64,000 nt of DNA, taken from assembly GCA_902761655.1 (NCBI GenBank), contig CACWLD010000006.1, forward strand, positions 1-64,000, written 5' to 3'. Shown here one piece after another: positions 36,149 through 43,753 of the stretch. The stretch is from an uncultured Bacteroidia bacterium. GTDB taxonomy: Bacteria; Bacteroidota; Bacteroidia; Bacteroidales; UBA932. The position numbers were made by a program, and so were the translations under genes. The notes beneath the pieces are model-generated. The model was not told the origin of the DNA. It saw nothing but the letters and a program-made list of their open reading frames with translations, and searched no databases. Position 1 is the stretch's first letter. Each line of letters begins with the position of its first letter.

Positions 36149-37504
36149 TTATTCATCTTTGCCGTGCTCGTAAAGGGCTGTAGGATACTCCCCGTTGAAG
36201 CAGGCCAGGCACAGTTCAGAGCATCCGCCAGTGGCGGCGCGTGAGTTCTCGCAGGATGCGTAGCCCAGGGAATCGGCCTCGATCATCTTGCAGGCCTCCT
36301 CCAGCGTACGGGTGGAGCAGAGAAGTTCCTCTGTAGTGGGCGTATCCACGCCGTAGTAGCAAGGGTACTTCATCATTGGACTGGCGATGCGCACGTGCAC
36401 TTCCTTGGCCCCTGCGGCGCGCAGGAGCTTCACGATCTTGAGCGAAGTGGTGCCGCGCACGATTGAGTCGTCCACCATTACAAGGCGCTTGCCCTCCACA
36501 ATGCTGCGAACCGCGGAAAGTTTGAGCTGCACGCTCTTCTCCCTCATCACCTGCGAAGGCTGGATGAAGGTACGCGCAATGTAGCGGTTCTTGACAAGGC
36601 CCATCTCGTAAGGGATGCCGCTCTGCTGGGCATATCCCATTGCGGCGCTGAGGCCTGAATCAGGAACGCCCACTACAATGTCGGCGTCAGCCGGAGCCTC
36701 GATAGCCAGGCGGCGGCCCACTTCCTCGCGGTACTTGTGTACGTTGCAGCCGTCAATGTTGCTGTCCGGACGGGCGATGTATATGTACTCCATAGCGCAC
36801 ACCTTGTGCTTCTGGAACTGTGAATACCTGTTGCTGCGGATGCCGTGGCTGTCAAGGGAGACTATCTCTCCCGGCTCCACGTCGCGCACGTAGTCAGCGC
36901 CCACCAGCTCGAACGCGCAGGTCTCGCTGCTCACCACCCAGCCGTCTGAGAGGCGGCCTATGGCAAGCGGATGGATGCCGTATTTGTCGCGCACCGCATA
37001 GATGCGGTTCTTTGTAAGGATGACGAAGGCAAATCCGCCTTCCATCATCGTGAGGGCGTCCATAAGACGGTGGATACGGTCCTCTGTCCCGTCCTTCTTG
37101 ATGAGGTTTGCAAGGAGTTCAGCGTCCGTATCGGTCTGCAGGATGCTTCCAAGGTCTTCCAGATAGTTGGCTATCTGGGGGGCGTTCACCAGGTTGCCCT
37201 CTCCGGCAATTGCAAAGTCACCGGACTTGTGATGGAAGAAAAGGGGCTGGACGTTGTCCAGACCGCCTTTCTCCGCATTGGCGTACTGCGTGCTGCCAAT
37301 GCCGAGGTTGCCGCCGAACTGCGCCATCCTCTCCTGCGGGAACACTTCCCCGGCAAGGCCTATCCCCCTGTGGTGATAGCATTTGCCGTCCTGGTCGAAG
37401 GTGGCTATTCCGGCGCCCTCCTGTCCCCTGTGCTGCAGGCCGTGAAGCCCGAAATATATTACCTGTGCGGGGTTGCTTACCCCATATACTCCAAATACGC
37501 TCAT
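36149..37504 (-). CDS. purF: Amidophosphoribosyltransferase (PurF) with degenerate glutaminase site
   Basis: First committed step of purine synthesis. The 451 residues cover the whole fold: the Ntn glutaminase region (about 1-235) and the PRPP transferase with VVMVDDSIVRGTTSLK-type PRPP loop (here RLVMVDDSIVRGTT), plus VCAMEYIYIARPDSNIDG and the C-terminal Cys motif CSELCLACFNGEYP. The N-terminus reads MSVFGVYGV. The obligate nucleophile Cys1 of the usual MCG(V/I)FG is missing, and no alternative upstream start restores it. The Gln-binding Arg (GHVRY-type) is replaced in IGSTQYANA. The oxyanion Asn (HNGNLVN) is Glu in AGEGNLVN. The transferase half looks intact, so ammonia-dependent activity is likely (inference). 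It overlaps purC by 4 bases. Confidence 0.92.
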   Translation of the reverse strand: MSVFGVYGVSNPAQVIYFGLHGLQHRGQEGAGIATFDQDGKCYHHRGIGLAGEVFPQERMAQFGGNLGIGSTQYANAEKGGLDNVQPLFFHHKSGDFAIAGEGNLVNAPQIANYLEDLGSILQTDTDAELLANLIKKDGTEDRIHRLMDALTMMEGGFAFVILTKNRIYAVRDKYGIHPLAIGRLSDGWVVSSETCAFELVGADYVRDVEPGEIVSLDSHGIRSNRYSQFQKHKVCAMEYIYIARPDSNIDGCNVHKYREEVGRRLAIEAPADADIVVGVPDSGLSAAMGYAQQSGIPYEMGLVKNRYIARTFIQPSQVMREKSVQLKLSAVRSIVEGKRLVMVDDSIVRGTTSLKIVKLLRAAGAKEVHVRIASPMMKYPCYYGVDTPTTEELLCSTRTLEEACKMIEADSLGYASCENSRAATGGCSELCLACFNGEYPTALYEHGKDE

Positions 37505-38061
37505 ACCTCGTATGCTTTTTCCAACCTTTCCATAACCTTCTGATAGGATACCGTAACGTCGCTCATATCGTGGCGGAAACGGTCCTTGTCAAGTACTTCG
37601 CCTGTCTTCTCGTCCCAGATGCGGCAGTTGTCCGGGCTGATCTCGTCGGAGAGGATTATCTTTCCGTCGGAAGTCCTTCCGCACTCAAGCTTGATGTCTA
37701 TCAGCTCCATACCTGCCTTGTGGAAGAACTCCTTGAGCACTTCGTTGGCGCGGGCGGTGAGGCTGTATATGCGGTCGAGCTCCTCTTTGGACACTATGCC
37801 CAATGCAATGACGTGGGTGTCGTTTATCATAGGATCCTTGAGACGGTCGTTGTTGTAACGGAGTTCGAAAACCGTGTTGGGTAACTGGAAAGCGAGGGCG
37901 GAAATATGGTTGTTGCATATTCCCTTGTCCTTGATGACAGCCCTCTTTATTCCGCCGTAGGCCGTTGTGACATCGTTGTAATGGATGAGGACGATGTCAG
38001 GGTTCTCGGTGGAATAGATCTTCTTTTCCTTGCCGTCAAAAATCAATTCTCTGGTTGACAT
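37501..38061 (-). CDS. purC: SAICAR synthetase (PurC) with about 53-residue internal deletion
   Basis: 186 residues versus about 235-240 in the family. The N-terminus (FDGKEKKIYSTENPDIVLIHYND, then KGICNNHISALAFQ) and the C-terminus (NDRLKDPMINDTHVIALG, ELIDIKLECGR, ILSDEISPDNCRIWD, DKDRFRHD) match PurC well. The segment between ALAFQ and LPNTVFELRYNND lacks roughly 53 residues. The missing part normally includes the KLSDRE-type block and the signature (V)E(V/C)VVRN-AAGS, which helps bind CAIR. The reading frame is preserved. It may be inactive, an unusual short variant, or an assembly artefact. Confidence 0.88.
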   Translation of the reverse strand: MSTRELIFDGKEKKIYSTENPDIVLIHYNDVTTAYGGIKRAVIKDKGICNNHISALAFQLPNTVFELRYNNDRLKDPMINDTHVIALGIVSKEELDRIYSLTARANEVLKEFFHKAGMELIDIKLECGRTSDGKIILSDEISPDNCRIWDEKTGEVLDKDRFRHDMSDVTVSYQKVMERLEKAYEV

Positions 38062-38064
38062 AAT

Positions 38065-40746
38065 TTATTTTGTAAAGTAATACACTGCATTCTTGAACAG
38101 GGGCTGCTCCAGCTCCTCGTCTATGTTCTTGTACACGCCGGGCTCGTAACGCTCGGTGTGTCCCATCTTGCCAAGTATCTGGCCGTCAGGGCTTATGATT
38201 CCCTCAATGGCGTAATATGAGCCGTTGGGATTGTAAGGGGATTCCATTGTAGGCTGCTCCGTCACCGGATTAACGTACTGGAATGCCACCTGGCCGTTCT
38301 CAAAGAGTTCCCTTGCAAGTTCAGGGTTGACCACGAACTTGCCCTCTCCGTGGCTGACGGCAATGGTATGGAGGTCTCCCACCGACATACCTGCAAGCCA
38401 GGGAGAATTGACGGTTGCCACGCGTGTGGTCACCATCTGGGATATATGGCGGTTGATGTCGTTGCGGAACAGGGTTGGGGAATCAGGGGTTACCTTGCCC
38501 AGGCGGCCGTACGGAAGGAGGCCGCTCTTCACAAGGGCCTGGAATCCGTTGCATATTCCAAGGATGAGGCCGCCACGGTCCAGCAGGGCGTGGATTTCCG
38601 CCGCTATCTCACTGTTGTTGAGCACGTTGGCAATGAACTTTCCGCTTCCGTCCGGTTCGTCTCCGGAGGAGAATCCGCCGCTGAGCATAAATATCTGGCA
38701 TTCTGAGATGTCTTTCTTCATTGCGGCAATGGAGTCAAGCACGTCCTGGCCGGTAAGGTTGCGGAACACGCCAAAGCGTACGTCGGCGCCGGCCTTGCGG
38801 AAGGCCTTGGCTGAGTCGTAGTCGCAGTTGGTTCCGGGGAATACCGGGATGTAGACCAGCGGCTTGCCGCCCTTGAAGCCCTTTACGGGAGCGGGGGCCG
38901 CAGCCTTCTTGACCTTGCACGGATAGAATCCTTCCGGAACAAGCCTCTTGAAGGAAGCCTCGGCCGTCTGTGGATATACCTTGGAGTATCTGCCGCTCCA
39001 GGCTTCCACCATACGGTCAAGGGAGATGCTGCTTCCATTGATGCGGGACTTGAAGTCCTCGCCGGAGGTCACCTCTCCCAGATATATTGCTGAGGGGAAG
39101 TCAAGTTCTTTCTCGGACTCCACAATTATGGAGCCGTAGGAAAGGTTGAACAGGTCCTCGGGGGCTATCTTCACATTTACGCCAAAGGCGTTTCCAAAGG
39201 ACATCTTGGCAAGACCCTCGGCCACGCCGCCGTATCCTACGGACCATCCGGAAACTATGTTGCCCGCTTCTATCTGGCCGTGTACAAAGTCCCAGTTGGC
39301 TTTCAGCTGGTCAGTGTCAGGCATACGGTTGGCAAGCGGGGTATGCTTGATCAGGTAAAGCTTGTTGCCTTCCCATTTGAGTTCCGGGGAGATTACCTTG
39401 GAAGCCTTGACTGTGGTGATGCCAAATGCAACAAGGGTTGGAGGAACGCTAATGTCCTCGAAGGTGCCGCTCATCGAGTCCTTTCCGCCAATTGACGGAA
39501 GGCCGAGGGCAACCTGCATCTTGAGCGCTCCAAGGAGCGCGGAAAGAGGCTTGCCCCAGCTGTGAGGGTCGTGGGTCATCCTCTCGAAGTACTCCTGGTA
39601 TGAGAAGCGCATTCCGGACCAGTCTGCGCCGGCTGCAACAGCCTTTGTGCAGGCCTCCACGACAGCGTAGGCTGCTCCGTGATACGGGCTCCATTCAGCC
39701 ACGTAAGGGTCATATCCAAAGGCCATTATGCTGGCGGTATCAGTATATCCGTCGGCAGGGAGTTTCTGTACCGAAACCTGGGTCTCGGTGCTCTGGAGCA
39801 CGCCTCCGAACGGCATAAGCACGGTTGAACGGCCTATGGTGGAGTCGAACATCTCTATGAGGCCCTTCTGGGAAGCTACGTTGGGGGAAGACAGCACATT
39901 GCATATCTTGTCCGATAGGCTGTCCCCTTCCGGCTGGCGAAGGAACGGGTCCTTGTCCTCCACGGCGGCTATTGCGGCCTTGGCGTAGTGGCGGGCGCCC
40001 GCGCTGTCAATGAACTCGCGGGTGATGTCGGCCACCTTGGTGCCGGCGTTGAACATCCTCATACGGCCGCTGTCCGTGACGTCGGCCACGTAGGTTACTT
40101 CCACGTTCTCGCTTGCGCAGAACTCCTGGAAGCGCTCCCTGTCCGCCGCGGCAACCACCACGGCCATCCTTTCCTGGGATTCGCTGATGGCAAGTTCAGT
40201 GGAGTTGAGTCCGCTGTACTTGGTGGGAACCCTGTCAAGGTATATGTCCAGGCCCGCGGCGAGCTCGCCAATGGCTACGCTCACGCCTCCGGCCCCGAAG
40301 TCGTTGGATTTCTTAATGAGGCGGGTAACATCAGGCCTGCGGAAAAGCCTCTGGAGCTTGCGCTCCTCAGGGGCGTTTCCTTTCTGGACCTCGCTGCCGC
40401 AGGACTCGAGGGAAGCCTCCGTGTGCTCCTTGGAAGAACCGGTGGCTCCGCCTATTCCGTCCCTTCCGGTACGGCCGCCCAGCAGGAGGATGACGTCGCC
40501 GGGGGCGGGGCTTTCGCGGCGGACGTTGTCCGCCTTAACGGCGCCCACCACGGCGCCTATCTCGAGGCGCTTGGCCACATAGCCGGGATGGTATATCTCA
40601 CGCACGTGCGTGGTTGCAAGGCCTATCTGGTTTCCATAGCTGGAATAACCCTGGGCGGCCTTGCGGGAGATGACCTTCTGCGGGAGCTTGCCCGGGATGG
40701 TCTCCGATACCGGCTTGCAGATGTCACCGGCTCCGGTGACGCGCAT
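38065..40746 (-). pseudogene. purL: FGAM synthase (PurL), C-terminal part after frameshift
   Basis: The 893-codon frame holds about three quarters of large-type PurL. It begins exactly at MRVTGAGD, the residues that normally follow the SGRSYVYQA segment. It continues through GYSSYGNQIGLATTHV, LLGGRTGRDGIGGATGSS, the second synthetase half and the C-terminal glutamine amidotransferase. That last domain keeps Cys in ILGICNGFQAL, VSHGEGKF and the His/Glu of KMGHTERYEPG. The N-terminal part lies in another frame upstream (40623-41783). A functional split protein is possible in principle, but loss of nine conserved residues at the junction argues for a disrupted gene or a sequence error. It starts 124 bases inside the preceding fragment's frame and is followed by purC after 3 bases. 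Confidence 0.85.
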
Positions 40747-41783
40747 AGAAGCGGATCCCTGATGGCTCCGCCAAGGCAGGTTGCCGCGCCTCCGAAAGGC
40801 TCTATCTCCGTAGGGTGGTTGTGGGTCTCGTTCTTGAACATAAGCAGCCAGCGCTCCTGCACTCCGTCCACATCTACGTTAACGTAGACGCTGCAGGCGT
40901 TGTTCTCTTCGCTCTGCTCCATATCGTCAAGGAGGCCCTTGGAGCGCAGGTAGCGCGCCCCAATTGTGGCGAGCTCCATCAGGCAGAGGCTCTTGCCCTG
41001 CCTTCCCAGCTCGCGGCGTATGTCGTGGAAGCGTCCCAGCTCGGATTCCAGTTCCTCCTTCATAAAGGAGTCGTCCACCGTGATCTCCGTGAGTTCGGAG
41101 GTGAAGGTGGTGTGGCGGCAATGGTCGCTCCAATAAGTGTCAAGTATGCGGAGTTCGGTCTCCGTGGGGTTGCGGCCTTCGTTCTTGAAGTAGTTGACCA
41201 CCTCGCGCAGGTCGTCGGCATTCATTGCCAGGCCCCAGTCCGCACAGAACTTGTGGAACTCCTCCTCCGGCATATCGGTGAAGCCGTCCAAGATAGCAAT
41301 GGGCTTCACGTCGGCCTTGTCCTGGAGGTTCAGCTTGGAAAGATCCTTCTCGCGGGATTCTACAGCATTAATATAATAGTGCTTCACGGCCTTGAGGTCC
41401 GCGTCAGACATATCGTCGTCAAAGACAAGCAGGCGGGAGCTGCGGATCTGGACGTCCGCCTGGGGGTCTATCAGGTGCACGCAGTCTACTGCGGAGGACG
41501 CTCTCTGGTCAAACTGGCCCGGGATGTACTCCACGGCCAGGTACCTGCGGCCTTCCAGGGGGAAGGAATCCATTACTGTGTCAGTGACGGTCTCGCCAAA
41601 GACGGTGTAGCGGCACTTGTCCAGCAGGTCTGCGGAGAAACCGCCAAGGTCATAGACATTAAGGAGACGCAGGCCGCGGATGGAAAGGCCAAGGTTCTCG
41701 TTGAGTTCGCTCTGGAGGCTTCTGGCCTCAACCCTGAAGCCCTCTTTTTTCTCTACGAATATTCGGTTGGTATTGCTGTTCAT
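40623..41783 (-). pseudogene. purL: FGAM synthase (PurL), N-terminal part truncated by frameshift
   Basis: A 386-codon frame. Residues 1 to about 344 are the PurS-like N-terminal domain, linker and first part of the synthetase (YWSDHCRHTTFTSEL, LLMFKNETHNHPTEIEPFGG, GGAIRDPL). After GGAIRDPL the frame continues out of phase as an Arg/Pro/Ser-rich tail to a stop at 40623. In the DNA the codon CTT for the last Leu is followed by CT and then the ATG of MRVTGAGD. The family normally has 27 bases there, so 25 bases appear to be missing. The frame is restored at 40746 in the C-terminal part. The gene starts 9 bases after the purE stop. Confidence 0.85.
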
Positions 41784-41792
41784 TGGAGGAGG

Positions 41793-42260
41793 TTAGATTT
41801 CTGTACGCTTGATATTCTCTGCCTGCTGCTCGCGGAAAGACTGAAGCGCGGCGGCAAGGCCCGGGTTGGAAAGTGAGAGTATTGAAACGGCCAGCAGGGC
41901 GGCGTTCTTGGCGCCGTTCACCGATACCGTGGCAACAGGGATTCCGGAAGGCATCTGGACCATTGAAAGGAGTGCGTCCATTCCGCCGAAAGCCTTTCCG
42001 TTGATAGGCACTCCAATCACGGGAATGGTTGTCATTGAGGCGGTGACTCCGGGCAGATGCGCGGCTCCGCCGGCCCCGGCTATGATAATGTCCAGGCCGC
42101 GGTCGCGCGCGGTGGTGGCATACTCCGCAAGAAGGGCGGGTGCGCGGTGGGCGCTGATCACTTTCTTCTCGTACGGTACCCTGAAGCGGTCAAGCACGTC
42201 AAAGGCAGCCGACATGACCTCCAGATCACTTGTCGACCCCATTATAACTCCAACTTTCAT
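41793..42260 (-). CDS. purE: PurE, N5-CAIR mutase / AIR carboxylase
   Basis: 155 residues with the PurE motifs [42 protein letters not shown] and [33 protein letters not shown]. It makes CAIR. No purK is seen in the operon, so either PurK is encoded elsewhere or this PurE carboxylates AIR directly; the sequence does not decide. It is the first pur gene, with a leader of about 165 bases after a TAACTTTG promoter element. Confidence 0.95.
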   Translation of the reverse strand: MKVGVIMGSTSDLEVMSAAFDVLDRFRVPYEKKVISAHRAPALLAEYATTARDRGLDIIIAGAGGAAHLPGVTASMTTIPVIGVPINGKAFGGMDALLSMVQMPSGIPVATVSVNGAKNAALLAVSILSLSNPGLAAALQSFREQQAENIKRTEI

Positions 42261-42331
42261 AATTCTAAAACTACTAAATGATACTACAATGCCCGGCCAA
42301 ATGAATGACAGGGTCTTTTAAATGAGGATAG

Positions 42332-42341
42332 TTGTGGATAA
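42332..42341. promoter_or_regulatory. Perfect DnaA-box match in the purE leader
   Basis: TTATCCACAA on the minus strand (TTGTGGATAA on plus) contains the 9-mer DnaA consensus TTATCCACA. A single box without a cluster does not make an origin. It could be chance or a regulatory site. Confidence 0.35.
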
Positions 42342-42343
42342 GT

Positions 42344-42394
42344 TTCCGGAGAGTGTCCGGAAGAAGGGGAATTCTTGGTTTTACGTATGTAAAA
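42344..42394 (-). repeat. Two inverted repeats in the purE 5' leader
   Basis: TTCCGGA-CACTC-TCCGGAA (42362-42344) is a 7-bp perfect stem. TTTTAC-ATAC-GTAAAA (42394-42379) is a 6-bp stem. Neither is followed by a T-run on the minus strand, so they are not intrinsic terminators. They could be operator or RNA structures controlling purE. The rest of 42261-42420 shows nothing I can name. Confidence 0.4.
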
Positions 42395-42426
42395 GAGTTC
42401 CATTAACAATGTCTGTTAGCAAGGCA

Positions 42427-42434
42427 CAAAGTTA
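42427..42434 (-). promoter_or_regulatory. Candidate -7 element of the purine operon
   Basis: TAACTTTG on the minus strand fits TAnnTTTG. Upstream is T-rich, but no clear TTG is present at the right spacing. It gives a transcript with about a 160-base leader before purE. Confidence 0.45.
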
Positions 42435-42464
42435 CAATCCAAGATTCAAAAAAAGAAAAAAAAC

Positions 42465-42494
42465 TTGCGGTATTTTGGAAAATATATAACTTTG
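42465..42494 (+). promoter_or_regulatory. Pyrimidine operon promoter
   Basis: TTG (42465-42467), 19 bases, TAACTTTG (42487-42494): a full match to the Bacteroidota -33/-7 consensus with ideal spacing. Transcription would start about 42500, roughly 10 bases before the leader ORF. Confidence 0.7.
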
Positions 42495-42510
42495 CAGAAA
42501 CAAAGAAACG

Positions 42511-42600
42511 ATGGAACAGATGACAAGCTGCATACAGTACTCTCCGGCTTCCGGCAAGGTATCGGCCAAACTGTTTCATTTTTATTTTTTATTTGGTTGA
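42511..42600 (+). CDS. pyrL: Pyrimidine operon leader peptide
   Basis: A 29-codon ORF beginning MEQMTSCIQYSPASGKVSAK. Its last codons (KLFHFYFLFG) are encoded by a strongly T-rich tract (20 T in the final 30 bases). The TGA at 42598-42600 overlaps the first two bases of the terminator stem. The organisation matches the E. coli pyrBI leader: low UTP slows polymerase in the U-rich tract, the trailing ribosome catches up and blocks the hairpin, and transcription continues. The order promoter, leader ORF, U-tract, hairpin and pyrC all fit. Function is inferred. Confidence 0.72.
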   Translation: MEQMTSCIQYSPASGKVSAKLFHFYFLFG

Positions 42601-42627
42601 CGGCTTTTGAAAGTCGTCATTTTTTTT
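42599..42627 (+). terminator. pyr operon attenuator (intrinsic terminator)
   Basis: Stem GACGGCTTT/AAAGTCGTC (9 pairs including one G-T; 42599-42618, very small loop) followed by eight T at 42620-42627. It ends 3 bases before the pyrC ATG. Together with the leader ORF it forms a candidate attenuator. Confidence 0.82.
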
Positions 42628-42630
42628 GTT

Positions 42631-43749
42631 ATGGCCTTAAAGGATATAATAGAGATTCCCGCCCTTGCGGACGTGCACGTACACTTCCGCGAGCCCGGTT
42701 TCTCATACAAGGAGACCATCCTGAGCGGGTGTATGGCGGCTGCGGCCGGCGGATACACCGCCGTGTGCCCTATGCCCAACCTCTCCCCCGCCCCGGACAG
42801 CCCGGAGAACCTTGAGAAGGAGCTGGAATTGATCCGCAGGGACGCAATCATCGACGTGAGGCCGTACGCCACCATCACCGTGGGCCGCAAGGGCCTGGAG
42901 GTGGTGGACGTGAAGGCCCTCAAGGGCAGCTGCGTGGCCTTCTCGGACGATGGCAGCGGCGTGCAGGATGAAGACGTTATGCGCAAGGCAATGAAACTCA
43001 TTGCCGCGCAGGACTGCATCCTTGCCGCCCACTGCGAGGACAACTCCCTGCTGCGCGGCGGCTACATCCACGACGGTGAATACGCCCGCCTCCACGGCCA
43101 CAAGGGCATCTGCTCGCAGAGCGAGTGGGGCCAGATAGAAAGGGACCTGGCGCTCGCAGAGGAATGCGGCTGCGCCTACCACGTCTGCCACATCTCCACA
43201 AAGGAGAGCGTGGACCTGATCCGCCGGGCCAAGGCCCGGGGCGTGAACGTCACCTGCGAGACCGCTCCCCACTACCTTGTCCTGTGCCAGGACGACCTGC
43301 AGGAAGACGGCCGTTTCAAGATGAACCCTCCCCTGCGCACTTCCGCAGACAGGGACGCCCTGCTGGAAGGCATCCAGGACGGCACCATAGATATGATAGC
43401 CACGGACCACGCTCCCCACAGCGCTGAGGAAAAGTCCAAGGGACTTGAGGGCAGCGCAATGGGCATTACGGGCCTGGAAACGGCTTTCCCCGTACTTTAC
43501 ACCCATCTGGTTCTCAAGGGTGTCATATCTCTTGAAAAACTCGTAAATTTGATGAGCACCGCGCCTCGCAGGCGCTTCCGCCTTCCGGACGCCGGCCGCG
43601 ACAGGGCCTTCTTCCAGGTTGGAGAGCCCTACGTCATAGACTCTTCCGCATTTTTCTCCAGGGGGCACAGCACCCCGTTTGACGGATGGGAGGTTTACGG
43701 CAGGTGCGTGAAGACCGTTTACAAAGGAAAGACAATATTTAAGATATAG
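42631..43749 (+). CDS. pyrC: Dihydroorotase
   Basis: Zinc amidohydrolase closing carbamoyl aspartate to dihydroorotate. The 372 residues have the metal motif LADVHVHFREPG, ILAAHCEDNSLL, CHISTKESVDLI, FKMNPPLRT and ATDHAPHSAEEK. The upstream in-frame ATG at 42607 lies inside the terminator hairpin, so the ATG at 42631 is chosen. First structural gene of a complete UMP operon. Confidence 0.95.
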   Translation: MALKDIIEIPALADVHVHFREPGFSYKETILSGCMAAAAGGYTAVCPMPNLSPAPDSPENLEKELELIRRDAIIDVRPYATITVGRKGLEVVDVKALKGSCVAFSDDGSGVQDEDVMRKAMKLIAAQDCILAAHCEDNSLLRGGYIHDGEYARLHGHKGICSQSEWGQIERDLALAEECGCAYHVCHISTKESVDLIRRAKARGVNVTCETAPHYLVLCQDDLQEDGRFKMNPPLRTSADRDALLEGIQDGTIDMIATDHAPHSAEEKSKGLEGSAMGITGLETAFPVLYTHLVLKGVISLEKLVNLMSTAPRRRFRLPDAGRDRAFFQVGEPYVIDSSAFFSRGHSTPFDGWEVYGRCVKTVYKGKTIFKI

Positions 43750-43753
43750 GAAA

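Noticed and set aside
40740..40755. Programmed ribosomal frameshift in purL.
   Set aside because: No slippery sequence is present. Nine conserved residues are missing at the junction, so a deletion explains it better.
42284..42403. A 39-codon ORF in the purE leader (minus strand, MELFYIRKTKNSPSS...) as a regulatory leader peptide.
   Set aside because: Its codons show no link to purines, no terminator follows it, and it spans both hairpins. I cannot distinguish it from a chance frame.
42261..42510. Replication origin, because of the DnaA-box match and an AT-rich stretch.
   Set aside because: Only one box is found, no dnaA or other origin genes are near, and dnaN is over 30 kb away.
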